Assembly (NCBI GenBank): GCA_964419225.1
Contig: CAYQPF010000029.1
Coordinates: 1 to 39,325, forward strand
Direction: 5' to 3'
Source of the DNA: CAYQPF01 sp964419225
GTDB taxonomy: Bacteria; Cloacimonadota; Cloacimonadia; Cloacimonadales; CAYQPF01
Length of the DNA: 39,325 bases
Both the position numbers and the translations under genes were made by a program. The notes under the pieces were generated by a model. The model saw only the letters and a program-made list of their open reading frames with translations, was not told the origin of the DNA and ran no database searches. Each line of letters opens with the position of its first letter. Positions within the stretch are counted from its first letter, which is position 1. Positions 17,341 to 26,295 of the stretch are shown here, piece by piece.

Positions 17341-18772
17341 GGATATCTCAATATATTCTCTTGGTAACATTTTAAGTGCAATTGCATCATTCCTGTTACT
17401 TCCAATCTATACTACAATATTGACTCCCAGTGACTATGGTGTACTGGAACTACTTAACCTTATAGCTGCTTTTCTTGGAATATTATTTGGGTTGATAGTC
17501 TCTAATGGATATGGAAGGATATATTTCGATTCAACCAGCGCTGATTTCAGGAAAAAATTATATGCAACCGGGCAGATATTTACATTAATTTGTGCAGTTA
17601 CATTTACATTAATCATTTTTATCAATGCCGACTGGTTTTCACGAGTGATTTTAAATGCTAATGTAGGGAAGCTTCCCGTTTTATTAATCACTGTTTCAAC
17701 TATTTTTTTTGTTCTTAATAAGATTCCTCTGGCAAACCTACAGATTAGGCAATTGCCAAAGCAATATATCACTGTCAGTTTAGCCGGATTTCTGCTTACA
17801 GTTTTTTTTACAATTGTTTTTGTAGTATTTTATAGGTTTGGAGTATACGGGGTTTTGTATGGACAACTGATTGGCAATGTTCTCCAGTTTGTTTTCTTAA
17901 GTATTTATTCAAGAAAAGAATATAAAATAGGTTTTTCGTTTATACAGCTAAGTCACATGCTTAGTTTTTCTGTATTTTTAATACCCGCAAATTTGTCATC
18001 ATTAATTCTTAACATGAGTAACCGCTGGTTTTTACAGGAATATCAGACAATAGAAGATGTTGGTTTATTTTCACTAGGGGCAAAATTTGCCTCAATTATC
18101 CCCATGTTATTTACTGAACCTGTTAAACAAGCCTTTAGCCCTTACATTTATGAACAGATTGATAATCCGGAAAAATTAAAGAAAACGTTATCTGAATTCA
18201 CGAGGATTTTTTTTATAGGGCTCTCGGTTGTGGTTCTTGGAATATCTCTAATGACACGCGAAGCGATAATTATTATTGCTGATAAAAGTTTTTACGGGAG
18301 CCAGAATGTAACATTTATCCTTTCAATTTCATTCCTCTTCCTTGGGCTTGCTGGTATAATAGTGCAGGGTATTCAGATAGTAAAGAAAACCTGGATTATT
18401 ACGGTAATCTGGGTTTTTTCAGCTTCGGTTAATGTTGCTTTAAATTTCTTACTTGTTCCAACTTATGGTAGAATGGGTGCAGCCACAGCAACAATGATAT
18501 CAGTCATAATTATTTGCATTTGTTATTTCATTGCTGTTGCTAAGGTATATCCTGTAAGTTTTAAATATTCTTCATTTATATTTATTTTATTATTAGCTAT
18601 TCTGTTTAATTATGTTGGCTCATTTATTAATTATAACGTAATTATAAGTATTTTGCTAAAGCTTTTACTAATCGGCGTTTATATATGGTCCCTTTTCCTT
18701 CTTAAAATTGTAACAAACAAGGAATTCCTGTTTTTAAAACAATTGATAAGAAAAATACTAATAAAACAATAA
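17324..18772 (+). CDS. wzx: Wzx-type oligosaccharide flippase
   Basis: This 482-residue, highly hydrophobic protein has about 12-14 predicted membrane helices. It begins with the MATE/PST-type start ISIYSLGNILSAIASFLLLPIYTTILTPSDYGVLELL. The conserved mid-region SNRWFLQEYQTIEDVGLFSLGAKFA is followed by EPVKQAFSPYIYEQ. The family moves lipid-linked repeat units from the cytoplasmic to the periplasmic face of the inner membrane. Its ATG lies inside the end of the upstream GNAT-like gene. The polymerase follows 17 bases downstream. Confidence 0.93.
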   Translation: MLKLFKDISIYSLGNILSAIASFLLLPIYTTILTPSDYGVLELLNLIAAFLGILFGLIVSNGYGRIYFDSTSADFRKKLYATGQIFTLICAVTFTLIIFINADWFSRVILNANVGKLPVLLITVSTIFFVLNKIPLANLQIRQLPKQYITVSLAGFLLTVFFTIVFVVFYRFGVYGVLYGQLIGNVLQFVFLSIYSRKEYKIGFSFIQLSHMLSFSVFLIPANLSSLILNMSNRWFLQEYQTIEDVGLFSLGAKFASIIPMLFTEPVKQAFSPYIYEQIDNPEKLKKTLSEFTRIFFIGLSVVVLGISLMTREAIIIIADKSFYGSQNVTFILSISFLFLGLAGIIVQGIQIVKKTWIITVIWVFSASVNVALNFLLVPTYGRMGAATATMISVIIICICYFIAVAKVYPVSFKYSSFIFILLLAILFNYVGSFINYNVIISILLKLLLIGVYIWSLFLLKIVTNKEFLFLKQLIRKILIKQ

Positions 18773-18789
18773 TTTACAAACATGTTTAT

Positions 18790-19848
18790 ATGCTAGTCTA
18801 TTTCAGCATTTTAGCTATAATTATAATTATATGCGCATTCCCCTCATATAGTCCCAGAAAGAATAATATTAAGTTAATATTTTGTATAACATTAATTTTT
18901 TTATTTATGGCCCTTAGGGTTGATTATGGTGGGGACTATTCATCTTATGAGGATTATTTCAACTATTTTCATTCAGTAGGAGGTTTTGCAGCAAACACGG
19001 TAGAATCGGGGTTTTATTGGCTTGTTACTATTATGCCATCTTATAGAAGTTTATTAGTTGTTATTTCATTATTGTTTTGCAGTGCATTATTCTTTTTGTT
19101 TAAACACTATATTCCTGCCAGGTATTGGGCTTTTGCTTTTTTTATTTTATTCATAAGTAAATCGATGCTTATTGGCAATATGTCCGGTATTCGTAACAGT
19201 ATAGCGGTTTCAGCGTTCATTTACGGATTTTATTTTTTAGAAAACGGCAATAGGATAAGATATATATTACTAATGCTAGGTGCCTCTTTTTTCCATACCA
19301 GTGCATTGATCTTCTTACCTGCAATTTTCATTACTCCCAAGAAGCTTTCAAGAAAAGAGATAGTGGTTCTTGTCATAATAATTTTTTCCTTTTCTCTAGT
19401 TTCAGCTTTATCACCTGAAAATATTAATGAGTTAGTGAAATTTACTCTTTCAACCTCCTATTTTTCCCGATATGAAACTTACCTAGGTATTGAAAATATT
19501 TCCGGATTGAGAAAATTATCCTATTTATTGTTATTGTTTATGTTGTACCTTAATATTAAAACATTAGCCATGCCTTTAACAAAAAGAGAATCGCTAATGA
19601 TAAAGCTGTCGATTGTTTATTTTATTGTAATGCTTGCACCATCGATAGGGCTTATGTCCAGACTGTATTTTTTCTTAGGTTTCCCTTTTTTAACAGGGAG
19701 TATATTTATCATACAGAAAGAAAAAAACATAATGCTTAGGTATGCCTATACAGGGTGTATATTATTAATGTTTGGCATGGAGTTCTATAGCTTTGCCATG
19801 AGTGAACGATTTGCTCTGTTATATTTAAATTACCATTCTATATTGTAA
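18790..19848 (+). CDS. EpsG-family O-antigen/capsule polymerase (Wzy-like)
   Basis: This 352-residue membrane protein has about nine or ten helices. The EpsG family block near the N terminus reads LRVDYGGDYSSYEDYF. A second conserved block in the middle is NMSGIRNSIAVSAFIYGFYF...HTSALIFLP. EpsG-type proteins polymerise lipid-linked repeats in the periplasm. Together with the flippase just upstream this completes a Wzx/Wzy-dependent pathway, and no ABC-2 exporter is present. No other polymerase candidate was found in the window. Confidence 0.85.
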   Translation: MLVYFSILAIIIIICAFPSYSPRKNNIKLIFCITLIFLFMALRVDYGGDYSSYEDYFNYFHSVGGFAANTVESGFYWLVTIMPSYRSLLVVISLLFCSALFFLFKHYIPARYWAFAFFILFISKSMLIGNMSGIRNSIAVSAFIYGFYFLENGNRIRYILLMLGASFFHTSALIFLPAIFITPKKLSRKEIVVLVIIIFSFSLVSALSPENINELVKFTLSTSYFSRYETYLGIENISGLRKLSYLLLLFMLYLNIKTLAMPLTKRESLMIKLSIVYFIVMLAPSIGLMSRLYFFLGFPFLTGSIFIIQKEKNIMLRYAYTGCILLMFGMEFYSFAMSERFALLYLNYHSIL

Positions 19849-19851
19849 GCG

Positions 19852-20991
19852 ATGAAAATATTGAATGTATACAGAGATGAATACGACCCTAATACTGCGA
19901 CATTAAATCGTTTTCTTGCATTCGTCAAAGGATTTTCGGAGGATGGAATTATAACCAATGTTTACTTTCTGAGGCCTAACAAAAAAAAGGATAAAGTTAA
20001 TACTGTCTATCAAAATGTCACTTTTAATTACCTATGGGAGAATAAGAGATACTCTAATAATAAATATGTCCAGTACGGACAGCAAATTCTTTGGGTCATT
20101 TATTCCTTGCTGAAGAAGAAAAAGGGGGACAATATAATATTGTTTGGGTCTAACGAATTTCTGTTTGTTTTCAGCTTGTTTAGAAATTTAAATATTTATT
20201 ATGAGGTAACAGAACATCCCAGCCTGTGGATGATTGGCAAATCCCTTCATATTAACTTGATGTTCAGACTCTATTATTATGGTATCCGAAAAATAAAGGG
20301 TCTGTTTGCAATATCCACATCCTTAAGGGAATTCTATATCAGTAAAGGAGTATCAGCAGATGTTGTTCACACAGTAAATATGATTGTTGATATTTCTAGA
20401 TTCGAAAATTTAAAGAAAGAAGACACTAAAGTCAGATATATTGCATATTGTGGTTCAATTGTAAACAGCAAGGATGGGGTTGACGATCTTATAGAGGCGT
20501 TTAACATTGTTAGTCAGAAAGTTGACGATGTAAAATTATTTCTGATAGGAATATATAATTATAAAGCAGATGAGGACAAGAACTTAAATCTTATTTCTAA
20601 ATACTCGCTTCAGAATAAAATTATTCATACTGGTGAATTGTCAGTTACAGAAATGCCTCAAATATTGAAAAATGCCTCTGTTCTTGTTTTGGCTCGTCCG
20701 GATAATCTTCAGGCAAAAAATGGATTCCCTACTAAATTAGGAGAGTATTTGCTTACTTCAAATCCCGTAGTTGTAACCAGTGTCGGGGATATTCCTGTAT
20801 TTTTAAAAGACGGAGAAAGTGCATATATAGCCGAACCAGATAATATTAATGATATTGCAGATAAAATTTATTGTGCCTTAACAGATGAACGTGCCATTTT
20901 TATTGGAAAGAAAGGAATGGGTGTTGCATTGGAGCACTTCAATTATTTTAATGAGGCAAAAAAAATATCTAAAATAATTTTTAAACACTAA
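19852..20991 (+). CDS. Glycosyltransferase family 4
   Basis: The 379-residue GT-B protein has VTEHPSLWM and AISTSLREFYISKGVSADVVHTVNMIVD in the N-terminal half. In the C-terminal half it has YIAYCGSIVNSKDGVDDLIEAFNIV, KIIHTGELSVTEMPQILKNASVLVLARP and the donor-binding segment GFPTKLGEYLLTSNPVVVTSVGD, with Glu in the expected place. It is a retaining-type sugar transferase of unknown linkage. The gene starts three bases after the polymerase stop. Confidence 0.88.
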   Translation: MKILNVYRDEYDPNTATLNRFLAFVKGFSEDGIITNVYFLRPNKKKDKVNTVYQNVTFNYLWENKRYSNNKYVQYGQQILWVIYSLLKKKKGDNIILFGSNEFLFVFSLFRNLNIYYEVTEHPSLWMIGKSLHINLMFRLYYYGIRKIKGLFAISTSLREFYISKGVSADVVHTVNMIVDISRFENLKKEDTKVRYIAYCGSIVNSKDGVDDLIEAFNIVSQKVDDVKLFLIGIYNYKADEDKNLNLISKYSLQNKIIHTGELSVTEMPQILKNASVLVLARPDNLQAKNGFPTKLGEYLLTSNPVVVTSVGDIPVFLKDGESAYIAEPDNINDIADKIYCALTDERAIFIGKKGMGVALEHFNYFNEAKKISKIIFKH

Positions 20992-21002
20992 CTATTTGAT
21001 AA

Positions 21003-22031
21003 ATGAATCATAAAGCACCGGATAAGATTTTTGTTACTGTTTTAATGAGCGTGTACGGAGAAAAAGAAACCTGGCTTAGAGAGGCTGTTGAATCTATTCT
21101 CAACCAAACATTCAGCAATTTTGAATTTATTATCATACTAGACAAGCCTGAAAATGATGCTTTATGGGCCATAATGAATGAATATAAGTTAAAAGACAAT
21201 AGGATCATTCTTCTAAAAAACGACAGTAATATAGGCTTGGCAGCATCGCTTAACAGGGGAATCCTCATATCTAAAGGAGATTATATAGTTAGAATGGATG
21301 CCGATGATATATCTGTCCGTGAAAGAATCGAAAAATTGGTTTATTTTATGGAGGGCAATAATACAATTGGTATTTGCAGTTCATGGATGAAATCATTCGG
21401 GGGTAAGTTTTGGAAAAACCGGATAGAAAAATATCCGACTGACCACCTTAGATTAGTGACAGATGCGTTATATAAAACTCCTGTTGCTCATGGTGCATGC
21501 ATAATCAGTCGTAAAGTAATATCCGAATTTGCACCATTGTACAATGAGAAATGTTACAGCACTCAAGACTATGAACTATTTTCAAGATTAATGAAAAACG
21601 GAGTAATTTTCGCAACATTACCTAAACCATTGTATTTAAGACGTGTATGTGCAAGCATGGGATTAGAACCAATACCTTACAGGGTTATCCATAATCAGGT
21701 GTCCAGGAGTAACATACAGGATGTACTTAATGAATATTCATATAAATTACCTGATTTTATTTCAGAGAGTGATGTTAAATATATTTCTGATGTGTTTCAG
21801 AAGGAAAAAAGAAATTCACAAAAAAAGAAGTTAGCGTTAATTCTTTTTTTATTCTATATGTCAATATGCAATAATTCAGGAAAACGGTTAATGCTTGTTT
21901 ATAAAAATCGGGATATTTTCATATTTAAATATGTGCCGTTTATTCTTACAGTAAAGTTTATAATTCCTTTCTCCAATAATTCATACAATATAAGCAATAT
22001 TTGCACAGACTCTTCATTATCAATATCATAA
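21003..22031 (+). CDS. Glycosyltransferase family 2
   Basis: The 342-residue protein starts with the GT-A pattern VTVLMSVYGEKETWLREAVESILNQTFSNFEFIII. It then has NIGLAASLNRGILISKGDYIVRMDADD (the D-x-D metal-binding motif is in MDADD, near residue 97), and a later TQDYELFSRLM block that holds the catalytic-base region. The C-terminal 60 residues are hydrophobic and basic and may lie along the membrane. It transfers one sugar of the repeat unit; donor and linkage unknown. Confidence 0.9.
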   Translation: MNHKAPDKIFVTVLMSVYGEKETWLREAVESILNQTFSNFEFIIILDKPENDALWAIMNEYKLKDNRIILLKNDSNIGLAASLNRGILISKGDYIVRMDADDISVRERIEKLVYFMEGNNTIGICSSWMKSFGGKFWKNRIEKYPTDHLRLVTDALYKTPVAHGACIISRKVISEFAPLYNEKCYSTQDYELFSRLMKNGVIFATLPKPLYLRRVCASMGLEPIPYRVIHNQVSRSNIQDVLNEYSYKLPDFISESDVKYISDVFQKEKRNSQKKKLALILFLFYMSICNNSGKRLMLVYKNRDIFIFKYVPFILTVKFIIPFSNNSYNISNICTDSSLSIS

Positions 22032-22070
22032 TTCACTGGTTAAATAATTAATCTAACAAGTAAATATAGA

Positions 22071-22508
22071 ATGAGAACAAAAACGAATAAAAAAATCGAT
22101 ACAAAGGACAATAAGGGTAATATAAACGGATATTTGGTTCCAATATATAATATACATGACGCATTTCATGAAAAAGGGAAAGAGCCTCAACAAGTCTATC
22201 TAACTGTAATTCACGAAGGATCGTTTAAAGGACCTCATTTACATTACATACGAACTGGTTGCTTTACATGCATAAAAGGTAATATAAAAGTTATTACTAA
22301 AGAGAACGATAGATATTGCGAATATTTCAGTGGAGAAGATTATAATTATTTGTCAGTAATAATTGACACAGGTGTACCGGCTGTTATTCAAAATGTTGGT
22401 ACAGGAGAGGCATTCGTCCTGAATATGCCTTCGCCAGCTTGGACACCAACTCAGAATGATGAGTATACCGATGACTTCTCTGATTATTTTTCGGGTAAAC
22501 AATTATAA
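22071..22508 (+). CDS. RmlC-like cupin, probable nucleotide-sugar isomerase/epimerase
   Basis: The protein has 145 residues with a single cupin barrel. HEGSFKGPHLHYIRTGCFTCIKGNIKVI resembles the R-G-x-H-x-H and F-x-V-x-x-G region of dTDP-4-keto-6-deoxyhexose 3,5-epimerases and 3,4-ketoisomerases (FdtA/WxcM type). It is directly followed, 12 bases later, by a DegT aminotransferase. This is the arrangement used to make 3-amino-3,6-dideoxy sugars. RmlA and RmlB, which would supply a dTDP substrate, are not in the window. The substrate could instead be a UDP- or GDP-linked 4-keto sugar made here, or dTDP-glucose products made elsewhere. Confidence 0.68.
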   Translation: MRTKTNKKIDTKDNKGNINGYLVPIYNIHDAFHEKGKEPQQVYLTVIHEGSFKGPHLHYIRTGCFTCIKGNIKVITKENDRYCEYFSGEDYNYLSVIIDTGVPAVIQNVGTGEAFVLNMPSPAWTPTQNDEYTDDFSDYFSGKQL

Positions 22509-22520
22509 AAAAGAAAATAT

Positions 22521-23645
22521 ATGATAACAGTATTTGGTTCAAAAATTGGACAAGAAGAAATTCAAAACGTTGTTTCGTGTATGGAACAACAATGGATAGG
22601 CCTTGGCAAGATAGTCGATCAATTTGAGGATGCTTTTAAGAAAAAATTTAATATCCCCAACTTCCTTATGGTGGATAGTGGTTCAAATGCTCTCTATCTA
22701 GCTGTGACTTTATTAAATCTCCCAAAAGGTTCTGAGATCATTATCCCATCTTTTACTTGGGTATCCTGCGCTCAGGCAATTCTTCTGGCTGGTATGAAGC
22801 CGGTTTTTTGTGATGTGGATATCAATACAATGAATGTAACAGCAGAGACAATAATACCAAAGATTACCAAAAATACAAAAGCCATTATGGTTGTCCATTT
22901 TGCTGGACTACCTGCAGATCTTGACCCTATCAGAAAATTGGGATTTCCAATAATTGAAGATGCTGCTCATGCTGTATGCTCAACATATAAAGGACAATTA
23001 TGTGGTTCTATTACCGAAGTGGGTATATATAGCTTTGATGCTGTTAAAAATCTGACTGCCGGCGAAGGAGGAGGTATAGCAACTAAAAATCCTGAGATGC
23101 TTGAACGTGCAAGGATGTTGAGATATTGCGGTATCGGCAAATCTGGTTTTGAAGCGGCAATAGCTAACGCATCAGGAAAAAACAGATGGTGGGAATACAA
23201 TATTTCCGAACCATTTATTAAGATGTTGCCAATAAATATTAATGCCGGTATTGCATTGGCACAATTAGAAAAAATTGAGATTCTTCAGGCAACAAGAAAA
23301 AAAGTATGGGATACATATCAGTCCGAATTTATGCACCTACCTTGGATAACAAGACCTCCTGAAGCTAATACAGGTGATATCCACTCCTATTTTACTTACT
23401 CTCTGAGAATACCAAAAAGAGATGAAATGGCACACTTTCTTTTGGAGAATGGAATATATACTACTCTAAGATATCATCCGTTACATATGAATAAATTATA
23501 TAATCAAATGGATGTAAAACTAAATAACTGCGAGATTTTGAACGAAGATTGCCTAAGCATACCTCTGCATCCAAGACTGATTGATTCAGAAGTTGAATAT
23601 ATCATTAGTAAAATAAAGGAATTCGGGAAACAGAACAATTTATGA
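22521..23645 (+). CDS. DegT/DnrJ/EryC1 family sugar aminotransferase (second copy)
   Basis: This 374-residue PLP enzyme has SGSNALYLAV, PSFTWVSCAQAI, VVHFAGLPADLDPI, IIEDAAHAVCS with Asp147, and GIYSFDAVKNLTAGEGGG with the Schiff-base Lys176. It is clearly different from the aminotransferase at 8889-10022, so two different amino sugars are likely. It is placed between the cupin and the WbqC-like gene. The product could be a 3-amino or 4-amino dideoxy sugar. Confidence 0.88.
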   Translation: MITVFGSKIGQEEIQNVVSCMEQQWIGLGKIVDQFEDAFKKKFNIPNFLMVDSGSNALYLAVTLLNLPKGSEIIIPSFTWVSCAQAILLAGMKPVFCDVDINTMNVTAETIIPKITKNTKAIMVVHFAGLPADLDPIRKLGFPIIEDAAHAVCSTYKGQLCGSITEVGIYSFDAVKNLTAGEGGGIATKNPEMLERARMLRYCGIGKSGFEAAIANASGKNRWWEYNISEPFIKMLPININAGIALAQLEKIEILQATRKKVWDTYQSEFMHLPWITRPPEANTGDIHSYFTYSLRIPKRDEMAHFLLENGIYTTLRYHPLHMNKLYNQMDVKLNNCEILNEDCLSIPLHPRLIDSEVEYIISKIKEFGKQNNL

Positions 23646-23676
23646 TCCCGAATATTGACACTATTTACTTAATCGT

Positions 23677-24384
23677 ATGAAAATAGCAATAAACCAACCA
23701 TTTACTTTCCCTTATATTGGTTTCTATCAGTTAGTATCACAAGTAGACAAATTCATCTTCTATGATGATGTTACATACATGAAACAAAGCTGGATAAACA
23801 GAAACAGGATCTTGCTCAATGGAAAGGATCATTATTTTTTAATACAATTGGAAAATGCTTCATCATATAAACTCATTTCTGAAACATATATTAAAAATGA
23901 TCCAATAGCACTCAGAAAAACACTTAAGATGATTAATCAGGCCTATTCCAAAGCTCCCTATTTTAATGTTGTTTTTCCTATGATTGAAGATTGTTTTAAC
24001 AGCATAAAAAGTCATAGTAAGATATCTGAAATAGCATATATTAGTATCAAAAGTGTTTGTGATTATCTGGATATTAAGACCCAATTGGAATTTTCGTCAG
24101 AAAAATATTCTTTTACTAAGGGAATAGGAAGAAAGGAGAGACTATATGAAATCCTGCGTTTGAATAATGCTACTGATTATGTAAATTTACCGGGTGGTAC
24201 AGGGCTCTATTCAAAAGAAGAATTTGTTAAACATGGATTCAACCTTCATTTTATTGACAGAGGTGAAATAATATATAAACAATTCAATAATGATTTTGTG
24301 CCTTGGCTATCAATTATAGATGTTCTAATGTTTAATTCGGCAGCTGAAACTAATTCTTTAATTTCTAAATGCACACTTGTCTGA
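23677..24384 (+). CDS. WbqC-like family protein
   Basis: The 235-residue protein opens with IAINQPFTFPYIGFYQLVSQVDKFIFYDDVTYMKQSWINRNRI, the hallmark of the WbqC-like family. Later it has GGTGLYSKEEF and a C-terminal PWLSIIDVLMFNS block, both typical of the family. WbqC-like proteins occur in O-antigen and capsule loci, but I know of no settled biochemical function. Its TGA overlaps the ATG of the next gene, a PLP-dependent enzyme, and the two seem to form a functional pair. Confidence 0.85.
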   Translation: MKIAINQPFTFPYIGFYQLVSQVDKFIFYDDVTYMKQSWINRNRILLNGKDHYFLIQLENASSYKLISETYIKNDPIALRKTLKMINQAYSKAPYFNVVFPMIEDCFNSIKSHSKISEIAYISIKSVCDYLDIKTQLEFSSEKYSFTKGIGRKERLYEILRLNNATDYVNLPGGTGLYSKEEFVKHGFNLHFIDRGEIIYKQFNNDFVPWLSIIDVLMFNSAAETNSLISKCTLV

Positions 24385-25343
24385 TGGAAATAGGTGGTTA
24401 TTTTAGTTTGGAACTTCGAAATGGTACGCATTATCATGAAAACGCCCTACGATTAAATACCGGAAGAAATTGCTTTGAATATATTCTCAAATCAAGAGGC
24501 TATAAAAAAATATATATCCCATACTATATCTGTGATGTCCTTCTGGAACCATTAAAAAGACTCAAGATTGCCTACACTTTCTACCATATTGATATTAATC
24601 TCGAACCAATCGGACATTTCTCATTAAAGAAAAATGAAGCTTTATTGTACATTAATTATTTTGGGCTAAAACAGAAATCTGTAGCCGATTTGGCTAATAT
24701 ATATGGCAAGAATCTGATTGTTGATAACACTCAGGCATTTTATGCAGAAGCGCTGGAAGGCTTCGATACATTTTATTCTGCAAGAAAATTTTTTGGTGTT
24801 TCAGATGGAGCATATCTTTATACCGATACCGACTATCATTATGAAAATTTTGCCCAAGATTCCTCTTTCAATAAAATGTTGCATCTGCTTAAGAGAATAG
24901 ATAGTTCTGCAGAAGATGGGTATAAAGAGTTCAGGCGGAATGAGGATGGTTTAAAAAACAATCCAATACTTCGAATGTCAAAATTGACGGAACAAATCTT
25001 ATGTTCCGTAGATCATGAATCTGTTAAACAAAGAAGAAAGGAAAATTATTCTTATTTAAATGAGAAACTAGGCGGTATAAATATTATTCAATTACCATCA
25101 TTAATGGATAATACAGTTCCGTTAGTTTATCCATATTTAACAACAGATTCAGATTTAAGAGACAGACTTATTAAAAACAAAGTGTTTGTAACAACATTCT
25201 GGTTAAACGTTCTCGATTGGACCAATATAAATGATTTAGAAAATCAGTTTACAAAATATCTGATTCCTCTGCCTATAGATCAGAGGTATGGAATAGAAGA
25301 TATGAACAGGATATTAAAGATTATTTTTAATGAAAGTATCTAG
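24384..25343 (+). CDS. PLP-dependent (DegT-like) enzyme paired with WbqC
   Basis: The 319-residue protein has a PLP fold type I layout with IVDNTQAFY (Asp114, the ring-nitrogen contact) and FYSARKFFGVSDGAYLYTD with the probable Schiff-base Lys135. It is shorter than the two canonical sugar aminotransferases in this locus and quite divergent from them. ATG 24384 is chosen because it overlaps the upstream stop as TGATG and leads straight into the conserved GGYFSLELRNG start; the upstream in-frame ATG at 24369 lies inside wbqC. The reaction is unknown. The pairing with WbqC suggests an amino-sugar or amino-acyl decoration. Confidence 0.75.
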   Translation: MEIGGYFSLELRNGTHYHENALRLNTGRNCFEYILKSRGYKKIYIPYYICDVLLEPLKRLKIAYTFYHIDINLEPIGHFSLKKNEALLYINYFGLKQKSVADLANIYGKNLIVDNTQAFYAEALEGFDTFYSARKFFGVSDGAYLYTDTDYHYENFAQDSSFNKMLHLLKRIDSSAEDGYKEFRRNEDGLKNNPILRMSKLTEQILCSVDHESVKQRRKENYSYLNEKLGGINIIQLPSLMDNTVPLVYPYLTTDSDLRDRLIKNKVFVTTFWLNVLDWTNINDLENQFTKYLIPLPIDQRYGIEDMNRILKIIFNESI

Positions 25344-26295
25344 AGAAATAGGATCACTGGCTCCCGTTCTTATTACTACATTATGCAGATACAATCTGTT
25401 TCGAAGATGTGTAGAATCGCTTTCTAAGTGTAGATATGCAAGTGATACTGATTTATTCATTGCGCTGGATTATCCGTTAAAGGATTCTCATATAGAAGGT
25501 TACCAAATGATAAGTAACTATTTAGATTCAATAACTGGATTTAGAAACATAACAGTAATCAGAAGATCTGTCAATTACGGGCCACACAAGAATGAAACAG
25601 ATGCAATGAATATACTGTTGATGAGATATGAAAAAGTTATTTTCTCAGAAGACGATAATGAATTCTCTCCCAATTTTTTAGATTTTATAAATAATGGATT
25701 GGTTAAATATAAGGATAATCAAAGCATATTTGCAGTTTGCGGGTACAATTTCCCAATAACAATAAGCAAATCATATAAGTACAATCACTATTTTTCTCAG
25801 GAATTCTGCGGTTGGGGATATGGAATATGGAAAGATAAATATATGGAATATGAAAAATGTTGCAGCGAAAGATACATCCGGGAAAAGCTTGAACCCAATC
25901 TTAGATTTTTAAGACCAAGTCTTGTAACTTGTTTAATATTAATTATCAAGAATAGACGGATGACTGGTGATGCAATTGTTTCATTGAAATTAATCGATGA
26001 GGGTTTGTTATGTGTGTTCCCGAAAATATCTCTTGTACGAAACACTGGATTTGATGGTACCGGGCAAAATAACCGGAAAACAATAAAAAGTGAACGACTT
26101 TATTGCTTGCAGGAGATAGACAAAAGGGATACGTTTGATTTTGATGATATAAGCGATATTTCAACAAATAAAGAGATTCGCAGACTTCTTGACAAATATT
26201 TCAGAATTGATTTATTGCGAAAGATAAGATCTCTTCTGTTGTTAATATATTACAAAACCATTTTAAAAAATCCTGATTCACATTTTCTATGGTAA
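25330..26295 (+). CDS. GT-A glycosyltransferase (GNT-I/GT2-like)
   Basis: The 321-residue protein has an N-terminal VLITTLCRYNLFRRCVESLSKC, then VNYGPHKNETDAMNILL, and VIFSEDDNEFSPNFLDFIN. The last carries the acidic metal-binding motif in EDD. QEFCGWGYGIWKDKY follows. The E-D-D plus F-S-P-N-F arrangement resembles GNT-I-type transferases as well as GT2. It is commonly seen in Bacteroidota capsule loci. It overlaps both neighbours (14 and 7 bases). Confidence 0.78.
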   Translation: MKVSREIGSLAPVLITTLCRYNLFRRCVESLSKCRYASDTDLFIALDYPLKDSHIEGYQMISNYLDSITGFRNITVIRRSVNYGPHKNETDAMNILLMRYEKVIFSEDDNEFSPNFLDFINNGLVKYKDNQSIFAVCGYNFPITISKSYKYNHYFSQEFCGWGYGIWKDKYMEYEKCCSERYIREKLEPNLRFLRPSLVTCLILIIKNRRMTGDAIVSLKLIDEGLLCVFPKISLVRNTGFDGTGQNNRKTIKSERLYCLQEIDKRDTFDFDDISDISTNKEIRRLLDKYFRIDLLRKIRSLLLLIYYKTILKNPDSHFLW

